Of a stretch of 64,000 bases of DNA, positions 35,944 to 47,528 are shown in pieces (positions within the stretch are counted from its first letter, which is position 1; every line of letters begins with the position of its first letter). The translations under genes and the position numbers were made by a program. The notes below the pieces were generated by a model, which saw only the letters and a program-made list of their open reading frames with translations, did not search any database and had not been told where the DNA came from. The stretch is from contig NC_134017.1 of NCBI RefSeq assembly GCF_040712315.1, forward strand, positions 14,414,001 to 14,478,000. The letters run 5' to 3'. The DNA is from Castanea sativa (taxonomy: Eukaryota > Streptophyta > Magnoliopsida > Fagales > Fagaceae).

Positions 35944-37246
35944 GACTTGCCAAAAAAAAAAATCATTCTTGCAAAAAAATACTTTATATAAACAATATGT
36001 TTTAAACTAAACTGTTTTATCTACTCTACAAAAAGTTGTTGACCACCCAACTTGAGAATCTCAAGAATTTGGGTTCAACAAAAATAGAATAATGTACATC
36101 CATTGTACTTTTATATTAATTTTACAAGGAATTATATGTGACTAGTTGTACTGGTTTTAAACTAGGCCAACCATTGACATTAATTTCTTAACTATCAATA
36201 ACATCTTGTCACTTAAGATCATTGTGAAAATATTATAGACGTAGTATTTCTCAAAAAAAAATTTGGCCCCTCAAACATAATCCTTAACTCTTTAAATAAA
36301 TAAAAATAAATAAAAGCCTAAATAATAAAAATAATTTTTTTTTTGAGTAACAATAAAAATAAAAATTATTTAGCCTATTCCGAACCTATGTAAATCCTTA
36401 ACCTAAGATAGCGGGCCAAAGCAAAGAGAGTCAGAAAATTGTGATTTTTCCCCCACCTAAGATAAGATTTCTCCCCTAAATTTCAAGATCCAGTTCCTCT
36501 CTCTTATCACGATCTTACCTCTTCTTCATCGTTGTGTTTTCTTTGCTGCGCACGTCTTCTTTTTGGTTTTCTCTGGCCACTGTTTTGCATCTTCTTCGTT
36601 TCTCTCTCTCTCTCTCAGTCAGTATCTTATTTAGCATTTTGTTTCTTTTATTTTATTATTGTTTTGTTTTGGGTGTCTTTAAACGAATTACACCATTGAA
36701 TTCAAATGAATTTTTTATACAAAGATAGCTACCCTCACGTGAAATTGAGTAGTGAGTACTGATGAGTCTTTTGTCAAGGCAATAAATTGAAGCAAAGTAA
36801 CAAGAATTAAAGAAAGCAAAACGTGTAGGAAATAAAATTGAAAGCAAAAAAAAAATAATGATAATAAATAAAAAAGAGATAAAACATAATCAAAAGGAAT
36901 GCTAACCACAGTACGTAGACTAAAGTAGGCGTGTGAAGGCTTGAGTTTTAACATTTGAATAAGGGAGTTTAAAGAGAGAGTTAATAAAATTGTTGGTGGG
37001 TGGTTGAGATATCATTAAAAAAAATATTTACATTCCGTTTAGTGATTTATTAAAATTATATATATATAGTGATAACTCTGAAATAATATATTGGTACTAA
37101 TCGGAATCGAAATATATCATTCATTTAATTAAACTGAAACAACCTCCACTATGAAATTGACTCTTTATTGTTCATTTGGATTTTTTTGGGGGGGGTGGGG
37201 GGGGGGGGGGGAGGGCCGGGTAACTTGAAATCTTGGGTCCATCCTT
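35944..37246. other. RLK 3' flank and intergenic DNA
   Basis: AT-rich. Multiple AATAAA-type signals lie at 36293-36315 and could serve polyadenylation. A (TC)n tract is at about 36601-36617 and a poly-G run at 37190-37211. No gene recognised. Confidence 0.6.
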
Positions 37247-38390
37247 GCAACTACCTACCTAAAAACAACCAGCTTTTTTCAAGAAAACAATTGTAGAAGA
37301 GCCTATGGTAGCCAAAAGGAAGATGGAAAGCATTTCTATCAATGACGTTACAATTTCAAGGATGGATCCTATTAAGTTATGGTTTTTCACATAACATTTC
37401 TGTTGGCTTTGTCTCATAACAAAAAATGTTGTAATTTCATTAATTTATTTCCTTGTATTTTGTGGCATTTAATTGTAATAGGTTTAGTATTAAGTTGGTG
37501 AAAATCTGATCAAAACAGTTAAAGGTCACATGAAGAGCACATGCCAGAAGCTAAAGAGTCAATGAGTTTTGTGACTCATCTCACAACTTGGTCAACTCGC
37601 GAGATGACCCGCGAAATGCACTGACAGTTGGGATTTTAAGTGTAACTCTTATACCCTTTCCTCATATTATATATATCATCATTACCCACAAAATTATATA
37701 GAGACTATTTAGAAGAAAACCCTAGAAAGGTTTCTACAACACACCCACCTTGTTAGAAAGAGCTACACATCCTTAAGAGAGAAATCCTTAGTCTCTTCTC
37801 CTCTCTTCTCCCATTGTTATACCATTTAGAGGAGATTTGCACCCAAACACAACTCACACTTATTCATAATGTAAAGTGTGTTTCGGAGCTTGAGAAGCAT
37901 TGATATTTGCCAAAATAAGCCAGTGAGGCTTGGCAGTGCAATCGGGCGGTATTGCGGGATCCAGGAAGCTAGTGAAGACAAGACTCTAAGAAGTTCGTTG
38001 CTAGTTGGAGCTTGGAGGGCTCAAGTACTTTGGGTTAAGTAGGCTTTGAGGATCTTTTGGGTATCCTTGTACTTCAATTTATTCACTAGTGGATCATTTC
38101 GACTTGGAGGGTCGCGGATAGGTTTTTTGCGAAGTTCTTCTGTTTCCTCTTTGATAACACATCGTCGTGTTATCTTGGGTTTGCTATTCTTTTATCCACT
38201 GCCCTTTCCATTTTAGCTTGCACTTATTTGTTCATCCATGCAATTGTTGAGTGCTTCGCTTAATTAATTTGCTAATCACGTATATTCCGCATCAAGTGTG
38301 TTAAGCATAATATTAATCAAGCCATAATGAAAATTGGGAGCCTAAACAAGCTCTAGTTATTTGCAATATTGAGCTTTCAGATCCTAGATA
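37247..38390 (+). pseudogene. Terminal kinase exon of a second RLK copy, split by a solo LTR
   Basis: 37268-37369 encodes KQPAFFKKTIVEEPMVAKRK then [15 protein letters not shown], matching the C-terminus of the intact RLK ([32 protein letters not shown]). Just upstream the Pro codon is a TAA, and the rest of the kinase is missing beyond the poly-G run. The exon is interrupted four codons before its end by the LTR at 37370-38379; the last codons and stop (cctagatag) are completed at 38380-38390. A broken paralogue, not a functional gene. Confidence 0.88.
37370..38379 (+). mobile_element. Solo LTR (copia-2 family) in the RLK-copy exon
   Basis: 1010 bp between two perfect gatcc repeats (37365-37369 and 38380-38384). 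Starts TATTAAG, where TG is expected, so the first G has mutated to A; ends GAGCTTTCA. Contains tgttggctttgtctc, a tgacccgcga block and aacacatcgtcgtgttatc, all shared with copia-2 LTRs read on their sense strand. Confidence 0.87.
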
Positions 38391-38499
38391 GATGCACTAG
38401 TCATTTACAAATGTATGTTCATTTAGGGATAGACATGATGGTATTTGTTTTTCTATATATTTTCAAATGTAGAAGGATTTCTAGTAGGGACTATGTTCA

Positions 38500-38882
38500 T
38501 TTAAGAAAGATATGTTAACTTATCAACAATTACGGGCCTTATCACTATTAATGATCTGGATCAGCAAGTAACAGGTAAAATTTTCATATGTTCGGTGTTT
38601 AAATTATCTTTTTTCGGGTGAATTTTGGGACTCATACTTAGAAGGCTTTCTAAAAATTTTAAAAATTTTCAATCCAATTGAAATTAATGAAACTTTAAAG
38701 TAACAAAATAGAAGTTTACCAAAACCAAAAAGTTTGGACATTATTGACTAGGATGAGTCATGTTGTCTCAGATAGTGGCTCTTCCACGTTTAGTTGCAGA
38801 AGTTGAAGCTGTGGTAGTGGTGAAACCTTTGGAATTTTCTTTGTAAATAGGTACTATAGAGATTCTGAGGGAGACTCAAAGC
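38500..38882. repeat. Copy of the copia-2 target segment, uninterrupted
   Basis: Matches 13090-13400 (loosely) plus 20981-21245 (closely). The junction cgggtgaattttggg at 38616-38630 is the empty-site counterpart of the copia-2 insertion. It lies downstream of the second RLK copy, so it is probably RLK 3' flanking DNA. Confidence 0.87.
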
Positions 38883-39510
38883 TAATAATGAACGCATCTT
38901 TATTGTGACCTTTTACATAACTTAATTGAAACTTTTAAAATTTCAAAATTTTAATTGAACAAAATAGAAGTTTTCCTATAAAAAGAAAAAAAAAAAGTTT
39001 GGACATTATTGACTAGGTTAAATTATATCACCAAAAAATTTGAAGAAGGAAAAGCCAAGAAATTCATTGTAGGATTCAAATCATTATTGTCCATAAGTTT
39101 TTTCTTGCATAGGCATTGATGCATTTAAAAATAATAACACACACACATATATAAAAGTTTAAAACTAGGTATATTTGATTTTTATTTATTTTTTCCAACT
39201 CCTCAAACGTGTAATTCATAGAGGTAATGCTACCTTCTAATTACTATAACAGAAATTAGAAAAGTAACCTCAAACGTTTTGGAATGTGAATTTATAGCTT
39301 GTTTAATTATATATGTTTTAACATGTTAATTTATTTAGATTTGTGAAGATTATAGTAGCACAAATGACAAATGTGGATATAAAAATTGTATTTTGAACAA
39401 CTACTCAAGCTATACACAATGAATGATGAATAGATGGATTTAATTATGTGAAGTTGTAATTTAAACAATTTCTAATCACGGGTGGAATTAGAAACATGAT
39501 AAAATAAGAA

Positions 39511-39541
<31 letters not shown>

Positions 39542-40736
39542 TTGTTTACTTGATTTTTGGTAATATATACATGCAATGTTTTTTGATCCCAAGCTAAAAA
39601 GCTTGACTTGGGCTCAAGTTTGAACTTGATATTAAGCTCGTGTTTGGCTTAACTAATTAATAAAGCCAAGTCAAGCTAAGCACAAGTTTTTTGGCATTCT
39701 CACAAGCTCGAGTTCAAACATTGTTTTTAAGCTTGTCTCAAGCTCGAGCCAAGCTTGAGCATTTTATTTTTATTGACGAGCCAAGCTTAAACACATATTA
39801 CTTGACAAAAATTGTCTCGTTTACAACCCTATTATACACACACTCTCTCTCATTGGTGTTTTAAAATGGCAAAATCTATTTATTCTATTTATAACTGAAT
39901 GTTTGTAAGTTATAAAAACAGTGTAACAATTCATAAGTGGAAACCACGTACCTCAACATTATGGGAATGCTACTATCAAAGTTCAGGTCCGAGCTCAAGC
40001 TATGTTGTTCTGAGTTTAGCAAACAATTCAAAGAATGTCTATGGTCAATCGGTGGAGGACAGTTCAAGCCACTCTACATAGTTAAGTCATGTCTTTTCTG
40101 TAATTCTTTACCTCAATCACATACCCCTTTACTGCCTCTCTCCCAATAATTCTAGTACTACACATGTTTATAATCACTTTGCCACAGATGTTTTACATAG
40201 CAAATTACGAGTAGTAACAAAAAATTATAAGTTTATATGATAGTAAGAAACAATTAATCACAGTTTAAAATATGAATCAATTGTAGTAAAATGTGTAAAA
40301 CTAGCATTATTGGCCTTTACTAGCATGAGTCTAGAATGCAGGTTTCTTCTCTTATCTATCAAAAAAAGGGTAGCAAATTAATCATTTTTACTTCTCTCTC
40401 TCTCTCTCTCTATTAAATGGAGTTTGCTTTAGATTTCAACAAATTGTCCATTGATAGTAATTTATAGAATAATGCAAAAATTACTAAAATTTTTATCATA
40501 AAACGCTTACAACTGAAGGTGGTGAAAATGTAATTAATTCCACTTAAACAATATACAAATAAATATTTGGATTATTTATATGTAATTAGTGACACATCAA
40601 TTTGTAAAACTTAAATAGAAAATTTCAAAGTATTTAATTATAAAAATATATATAATATCCTTAATAATCACTCTAATTCATAATTTTGACAACCATACAT
40701 CACCAACTATTAATCTCAAGTAATATTTCTTGTAAA
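38883..40736. other. Intergenic, AT-rich
   Basis: No gene recognised. (ATT)n at about 39510-39541. A stretch rich in agctcgag/aagcttga words lies at 39590-39790, typical of decayed plant repeats. Short open frames at 39899-40149 have no recognisable motif. (TC)n at about 40393-40411. Confidence 0.6.
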
Positions 40737-40876
40737 TAACAGTTGCTGCATCGTGGACATCAAACAAACGTCAAGGATCTCTAGAGAAGACTGGCAAGCA
40801 GACCCATGTGTCCCAATTAAATATTCATGGAGTGGTTTGACTTGCAGTTCAGATGATACTCCAAGGATAATTTCAC
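40737..40876 (+). pseudogene. Isolated exon of a malectin/LRR-type RLK
   Basis: After an acceptor-like ...taacag, one frame reads VDIKQTSRISREDWQADPCV then PIKYSWSGLTCSSDD, TPRIIS, and ends at a GTGAGT donor. This is the segment that links the malectin-like domain to the first LRR in LRR-RLK subfamily I (typical WQGDPCxP...W.GLxC). No neighbouring exons were found, so it is a relic. Confidence 0.78.
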
Positions 40877-40992
40877 CGTGAGTGCATTTTCCAACACGTG
40901 AAAACAATGGAAGTTAAATTAATATATTTATTTTCTATATTTCGAAACAAATATATTTAGTTTCAACAAAAATTAAAAAGCACTTAAAATAG

Positions 40993-41760
40993 GGAAAAAT
41001 TGCAAACTAGCACTAATCTTCAAACAATTTCGTTAGTTAACAACGTTTCTAAATTATTTAGGAAACTAACATCTCGAATCTAAGACACTGGAGTTTGATG
41101 TGCTAAATCGAGCCTTTGAGGCTCGAGTTTTATAAAGAGAGACCAGAAACACAAACCAAGCAAAGAGATCAAAAACACAAGTCCACAATGAAGCAAAGAG
41201 ATAAACACAAACCCAGTAAAAGAGATAAACACAAACGCAAACCCAACAAAGATGGAAAATGGAAACCATGCATGAAGAAGGCTCCAGGCAGTGACTCGGA
41301 CTGAACCCAGGTGGCGGCGAAGGCTTGGACTGAACCTAGGCGGTGGCGAAGGCTCGGACTGAATGAAGAACGAATGGGTTTGTTCTAGGTTTGATTTGGG
41401 TTTGTTAATCTGGAGAATGAAGAACAAAAAAAGAAAAGTGGGTCTATTGATCTGGAGAATGAAAAATGAAGGAAGAAAAGGAAGAACAACAAAGGAAGAA
41501 AAGGAAGAACAACAAAGGAAGAAAAGGAAGAACAACAAAGGAAGAAAAGGAAGAATAGTGGGTCAACAAGAAAGGAAATCGAGTGTGTAAAACTCGATTT
41601 TCACTACCACCACATTGATGTCGAGTCTCTTAGGCTCGAGTTGCTACCGTGAACTCGAGTCTAGAAGACTCAAGATGTTAGTTTCCTAAATAGTTTTAAA
41701 ACGTTGCTAACTAACAAAATTGTTTGGAGATTGGTGTTAGTTTGCATTTTTTTTTTCCTC
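40993..41760. mobile_element. MULE-like element with long terminal inverted repeats
   Basis: The ends are inverted repeats of about 90 bp. Both arms read inward through GCAAACTA, a cctaatc/caatc block with CAAACAATTT, GTTAGTTA, and TTTAGGAAACTAACATC. Perfect 8-bp direct repeats TAAAATAG flank it (40985-40992 and 41761-41768). The interior holds a purine-rich 23-bp tandem unit and no transposase. Long arms suggest a Mutator-like non-autonomous element, although 9-11 bp duplications are more usual for those. Confidence 0.78.
41463..41556. repeat. 23-bp purine minisatellite
   Basis: About four copies of aaggaagaaaaggaagaaca-type units inside the MULE-like element; they create spurious low-complexity ORFs on both strands. 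Confidence 0.85.
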
Positions 41761-41886
41761 TAAAATAGAAAAAAAAAAAAAAAAAGTTTAGTTCTAAGAT
41801 CATTTTAATTTCAAAATTTCCCAATAAACTTTAAAATTTTGAACTGACCCTTGAGCTTTATGTGGTGTATTAATTCGAGTCCCTTC

Positions 41887-42812
41887 TGTTAGGTTCTAAG
41901 ATCTTAGGGACTAATGTATTAGAATTTCAATATGTATTATGTTGACAAACCACGATCAAAACATTTAGTCTAGGTTTAGACTTGCTCAAAGTTTGGTTTA
42001 ATGTAAGTTTGGAATCGAGTAGTTGCAGAATATTACTGTTCTATTTCTGCACGGCTCGATCGATTGAAGAATAGACTCGATCGATCGAGAATCGTGCATC
42101 AAGAATTTTCTGTAGAATTTTAAGTCGGCCTAAACACAGTTCAAGCCCATTTAAGATTAGGGTTTCAGATTTACTTCTCCCACTATATAAAGGAAACCCT
42201 AAGCAGGTTTTTAAAGACTTCTAAGAGAGAGAAGAGTGTGCCTCTTTTTGTATCTAGGGTTTGTACCCAAAATCTCTCTAGAGTCTTTGTTGCTCATATT
42301 GCTGTTTGTGTGAATCTCTTGTGAGATTTGAGAGGTGCTTGCCTTCACACAAGCTTGGGATTATCAAGAAGGAGATTTCTTCGAGAGCTTGATGATCGTT
42401 CAATTGCTGCCATAAGAGCTTAAAGATACACAAGCGGGGGTGCTTTTACTTGCTGGAGAATCCAAGAAAGAATGAGTCCGAGGTCTCGGAGTTTGCACGT
42501 GGTCGTGTCAGTAAGTTCTACTGGTGGGTAGCAATAGGATGTTAGTGGTCTAAGTCGCTATTGTACAACTTCGATTCTTTCATAGTAGATTCAGGTTTAC
42601 CTTGAGGATAGCTAGGTTAAATCCTCCCCAGGTTTTTTATCGGTTTGGTTTTCCTGGGTCATCATATCATTGTGTTATTTATTTTTCTGCTGCTTTGCAT
42701 GATATGATTATATGATTGTTTTAACTTAGAACTGAATAATAAAACTAAGTTAATCACTTGGTTAATTAATTAGGTTAAACAATCTAGTTTTACAAGGGTC
42801 TAAATTCTAACA
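41887..42812 (+). mobile_element. Solo LTR, copia-like
   Basis: 926 bp starting TGTTAGGTTCTAAG and ending AAATTCTAACA, flanked by a perfect ccttc target duplication (41882-41886 and 42813-42817). A TATA box (ctatataaagg) at about 42184 sets plus orientation. It contains two gatcgat(c)ga palindromic words near 42057-42090. Not the copia-2 family. Confidence 0.9.
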
Positions 42813-42817
42813 CCTTC

Positions 42818-43282
42818 TATACATACTCATTAATGGAATGGTCATTAAATGCCAAAGAAGCTATCACTATTTACAACTGGTCCAATTTAAATGTGCCGCA
42901 TCATTTAAAAATACAAGTCATTAAATAAAAATAAACATTGACGATTAATAAAACAATTTATTAAAAAATAAATAAAATCAGACCTCTCTCTCTCCTTACA
43001 TGGATCTTCAGATCGGAACCGCCAGAGCTCAAATTGATCTTCAGATCAATTGCAACAAATCTCATTTTTTTGAAACTAGACCTTGATTTCTACATCTAGG
43101 TTGTTATGGCTGCTTTTGATTAATTTGGTATGAAAAAATGGGTCTGAGATGGGGTAGTGACTAGTGGTGTTTCATGGTGGTTTTGGCTTTAATTTTGAAA
43201 TGAGACCCAATGACCCATAAGGTGGCTGTATAGGGTACTCACTGTCGCTGTGACGGAGAGATTATTTTTATGATGTAATGAA
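42818..43282. other. Intergenic, nothing recognised
   Basis: No gene. Contains the short repeated word gatcttcagatc(a/g)at/ga near 43006 and 43040. Confidence 0.5.
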
Positions 43283-43400
43283 TGTTAGGATATGTGCCTT
43301 TTAAATCTTATTGTATGATGCTATATGTAAGACTTTATGTATGAATATCAATACTCAACAACTTATCTATATCTTTTGATAAGTGAATTTAAATTAATAA
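43283..43400 (+). repeat. Truncated LTR of the copia-1 family
   Basis: Starts TGTTAGGATATGTGCC and continues cttattgtatgatgctat, actttatgtatga, closely matching the minus-strand start of the copia-1 LTR. Similarity fades after about 120 bp. Confidence 0.7.
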
Positions 43401-43735
43401 AAAACATAAAAGAGGGGCACGGCCCTAATATATGAGGGCTATACTAGAGAAGTATTAATTTTTTCTATGATCATTGTCTTACAATCTATTCCACTTGGGA
43501 TATAAAATATTGTGGGTACTGGTTTTGAGAATTTCAAATAATGGTAATCAAAACTTAATAAATAAAGTAGTTGAAGAGGAACATTAAAGAATATGAAGAT
43601 TAATACTCCAAAGGAAAGCAGTAAAACAAATAGCTTATTATATTTGTGGTACTATTAAACATGATCTATTGGATATATATAGAGACATTCATCAACAATG
43701 TTCCATTATACCACATAGCTGACGAAATCACGATG
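43401..43735. other. Intergenic, nothing recognised
   Basis: AT-rich; no ORF or repeat structure I can name. Confidence 0.5.
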
Positions 43736-44811
43736 TGTAAGGTTGAAATTATTCAATCATTTTGTTGGCTTTATTTCGTGTCAAATTTGCTTGTAATTTA
43801 GCATTTAGAAACCCTGTATTTAGGTGGGAATCATGTAAGGGTAGTGTATGAGAGAGTGTGAAGAAAAGTTCAAAAGTGTGCACTCAAGAAGGGCCTCGCG
43901 ATTGGATCTCGCGACTGGCAAGTCGCCAAAGGAGGCACACATGTGAAGCATGTAGAGGAGCTGAAGAGTCATGTCAGCTGGAGCACTACAGGACAAAACT
44001 TCCAGCCTGGCCAGGGAGTTAGCTCGCAACTCAGTCAAGTTGCGAGGTCAAGTCGCCAGACCACTCTATTTGGGAAAAACTGACCTTTCGCATTCCACAC
44101 ACACACCAGTATAAATACCCCTTATACCCACGTATTGTAGAGAGCTTCTTGAGAGAATTTTGAGAGAGAAACCCTAGAGAAAAACAAGATTGACTCATCC
44201 ACAATTTTTATCATTGACTCTCCAAATTCCTCTACTCTCATCCTCTCCATTGTTACATCCTTGAGAGGTCATTTAGCCAAATCCTTTTCTCACCATACCC
44301 ATATATGTGAGAAGGTTATTTGGTGCTTGGGAAGTAGTTAGGAAGGGACCAATTGATATTGGTTGATGCTATGGGCTATAGCGGAATCCGGTAAGCTAGA
44401 GAAGACAAAGGTTCAGTGTAACCTCGTTGGAGCAAGAAGCTTGGAGGGCTTAGGTACACTGGGTAGATTAGGCTTGGATGGTTTTCTACTGTTCATGTAT
44501 CCTAACTTCATTCTCTAGTGGATTATTGACCGCTTGGAGGGCGGTGGAGAGGTTTTATGCCGAGGACTTCGGTTTCCTTTTCGATAACACATCGCTATGT
44601 TGTCTTTGTGTTTGCATCTCTCTTCCCTTAATCTTTGCCATTTAATTTTTGTTGTGGTTGTGATTTTATTTGGTTTAGATTGTTCTATCAATTCTGTTTT
44701 AGCTTATTTTCATATTCTGCACATACATTGTTTGATAATAAGCTTGAATTGGTAATTTGTAATTTAGGGGTCTAAAAGTTCAAGGTGTTTTACACACTAT
44801 TTGAACTCTCA
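43736..44811 (+). mobile_element. Solo LTR of the copia-2 family
   Basis: 1076 bp, starting TGTAAGGTTGAAATT and ending TTTGAACTCTCA, full length by comparison with the copia-2 LTRs. Flanks cgatg (43731-43735) and ccatg (44812-44816) fit a 5-bp target duplication with one change. TATA box cagtataaatacc at about 44109. Opposite orientation to copia-2. Confidence 0.88.
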
Positions 44812-45081
44812 CCATGTACTAAATCAAAAAAAATATTGTCATCCATTCAAGCCGATGGATCAACTGGTATGATGGATAGATGAATAAGGAATAAGGAAAA
44901 ATTGGTTACAAGAAAGCACTCAGTTCCAATGCTAGATGGTTTGATAGGCAATTTAATTATATGATATATATATACACACAATTAAACAAAAAAATCCTAT
45001 AAAAAAAGGATCTTCTCAAAAAGAGAAATTGAAGAGGAGTCACATCACACATGGGGAGTAGATAAAATGAAATTAGAGCGG

Positions 45082-45216
45082 TTCTGGTGCCACAACTTTG
45101 TGTACAACTTGCTCACGTGGCAAGTTGTGGTTGGTGGAGAGGTGATGGTGGGTCACCCCACCACCAACCACAACTTGCCATGTGGGCGAGTTGTGCACAA
45201 AGTTGTGTCACCAGAA
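45082..45216. mobile_element. Foldback MITE
   Basis: A 135-bp near-perfect palindrome with arms of about 55 bp: TTCTGGTGCCACAACTTTGT versus the inverted right end TTCTGGTGACACAACTTTGT, continuing through GGCAAGTTGTGGTTGGTGG in both. Would form a long hairpin if transcribed. No clear target duplication. Confidence 0.85.
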
Positions 45217-46598
45217 TTTTCCTTGATTGTATAACGAAGAGGAAGAGATGTGGGGGATTGTGAGACAAAGACTAGGAGGCTACTCTGCTTATTATGTATG
45301 TATGTTACTATTAGAATCAACATTTTTGTTATTAGCATATATTTACTTACTATTTTTTAAGTATTTTTTCATTTCGTCTTTTGTTTTTAATTAATTATTT
45401 ATTTATTTGGGTTGCTCTGCATGTGTGTGTGTGGATCAGTCATTACCAAGGATTGGACTTGGACATCTACTAAATTCATCGAAATGTTACTCTTCTGAAG
45501 CAGCAACAGCTATTCAATAAGTCTAAAAGACACATTGTTTCACAATAGTTGAGGTATAACAGAGCTATAAATGGTTAATAATAAAGTAGTATTAGTGGTG
45601 GACCCAAATGGGAATTAATAATAACTTGAAAACTTAGTGAATTTTTTTGTCAAAAATATTGTCTTTGTACCATTACTCATTTATAATTCAGTTTTTTTTT
45701 TTTTTTTTTAGAGAAATAATTACAACATACTGCTAACCCCGTGGCTCAAACCATTTTCCCCCTAAACCCTCAAGCACTTTGTACATGGAGAGGTATCAAT
45801 TCAGCTACAAGGCCTTTGACATTTATAATTCAGTTGATTCTGCTCGTACAGCTTACGTGGACAATGGGCAAATGCAAAAATCCTACGCATAAGCCTTTGA
45901 ATCTCTTTTCTTTTTTTTCTTTTTTTTGGCTATGTGAATGTTCAAAAGCTCTTCAAGTACCCAACCATTCGCTAATAATTATAGGTAAGAATCCCCTGGG
46001 GATGGCCTTAGGATGTTAGCTAGGAGTTTGAACACAAGACTGCGTGAATCTCATAACGTCATAGGAACCACTGAATCAATCCCTTGGGGCTAGTAAATCT
46101 CTTTTCTAGAGAGAGTAATTTTTTTCCTAGATATTAATCATATTCCTAATATCAAGCCAGCTTTTTTGTTTTTCCCTCTTTTTATAAAGAAGCTCATTAT
46201 GAAGGATGGCTTTCCTGAATCTATGTTGTCTTGGTTGATGTGGGATAAAGGTTGTAACTTCTTGAGTGAACTAGCTGCCTAAGCTGAGTAGATGACTTGG
46301 CATTGGCTACATCTATATAACTGTAATTTACACAAAGTCATAGCTTCTCTACTGCTGTTGATATGTGTTAATGTATGCATGTGTGAAGTTAAACTGTTGG
46401 GTTAAGGTGGTGTTTCAACATGTACATGAAGTTTTCACTTCAAGAATTCCCCCAAAGTTAATGCCTCTAACTATATATTAGAAACGCATGTGCAATGAAA
46501 AGAATAACATCTTCCATCTTGAAAGAGTGCTTATGTTTGTATATTTGTTTCTTGTTTTAAAATTTACTCACTAAATCCAACCTCCATTTTTTTATTAG
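45217..46598. other. Intergenic, nothing recognised
   Basis: Poly-T at about 45692-45710. No upstream exon of the pyruvate dehydrogenase gene was found here. Confidence 0.55.
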
Positions 46599-46904
46599 AT
46601 TTCAAAAGGGCTGTTGGAGAAGTATGGTCCTGAGAGAGTTTGTGATACTCCAATCACAGAGGTTGATCCTTACCCTTGGAAAAGTCTAACATGTTCTTCA
46701 CTTGTTTAAGTTTCCATGTTCTCTGGACTTTTTCCATTTATGTGATTGAAGGTGTTGGCAAACAGCTTTCAATGATGGATTTATTTTTTTTCCACATGAA
46801 TTTTGCATATTTTGTAGGCTGGTTTCACTGGAATTGGAGTTGGTGCAGCTTACTATGGGCTTAAACCTGTAGTAGAGTTTATGACATTTAACTTTGCGAT
46901 GCAG
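46599..46904 (+). pseudogene. PDHB: Two exons of pyruvate dehydrogenase E1 subunit beta
   Basis: Exon a (46599-46661) encodes ISKGLLEKYGPERVCDTPIT and E; exon b (46818-46904) encodes AGFTGIGVGAAYYGLKPVVE then FMTFNFAMQ. Both are bounded by AG acceptors and GT donors at the positions expected from plant mitochondrial PDH E1-beta genes. This region is near the thiamine-diphosphate-binding part of the E1 alpha2beta2 enzyme. The reading frame is intact and closely conserved; Cys in place of the usual Leu/Tyr in RVxDTP is the main oddity. No other exons are visible within about 1 kb, so it is a captured or truncated genomic fragment. Retention of the intron excludes a processed pseudogene. Confidence 0.88.
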
Positions 46905-47528
46905 GTGACAACTTCTTTACTTATCTATCTTTTATCATTTCATTATGTTAAATTATTTCTAGGTGATGGTGGATTTGACGTGTGTGTGGGATCCAATATC
47001 AATAGAATTCCTAAGGATTCTTTTGGAATTGAACACGTTCATTTTCATTTTATTGTTAATTGAAGTTCAACCTGTTCAATGTCATTTTATTATTAGAGGA
47101 TTCTGCTGCCATTCTATGTTATATTAGAAGACAATATCTTCAGTATCTAAAATGACCAATGCATGTCATTCAATAACTAGTATGAGGTTGGACTCTTGAA
47201 TTGAAATTTAATGTTGCAACCAATATCTTGTAAGGATACATCCTACCAAGGAATCTATGATCTAAGCAATGGAATAATGGAAGTATAATCATAGAAGAAA
47301 GTGGATAAAATGTATCTTTGGATATTATAGAAGAAATTTCATCCATTCATATAGGTGCCATCCATATATATATATATAATTCTTTAAAACTCATAGCCAT
47401 CATTCCTAAATTTAGCTGACTTAATTTGGTCAAATATTGAGCACTGTGAGATACTTTTATTTTTCTTTCATTCTGGGAGCTGATTACAATAGACAATTCA
47501 TAATTGTAATTTAGTAGGGAAAAAAATT
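46905..47528. other. Downstream of the PDHB fragment, nothing recognised
   Basis: The next PDH E1-beta exon (expected to start AIDHIINSAAK) was looked for and not seen. Confidence 0.55.

Noticed and set aside
36534..36954. Short hydrophobic ORFs downstream of the RLK
   Set aside because: Low-complexity TC-rich and AT-rich DNA; no family recognised.
39899..40149. Overlapping 60-70 residue frames, considered as an RLK exon
   Set aside because: No malectin, LRR or kinase motif and no convincing splice sites.
40737..40876. This malectin/LRR linker exon as part of the intact RLK gene
   Set aside because: It lies 5 kb beyond the RLK stop codon and the dead second copy intervenes.
41080..41538. 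152-residue Phe/Leu-rich ORF on the minus strand
   Set aside because: It lies across the MULE-like element arm and purine repeats; low complexity, no domain.
46599..46904. A functional pyruvate dehydrogenase gene
   Set aside because: Only two exons are present; no start, no other exons and no terminator nearby.
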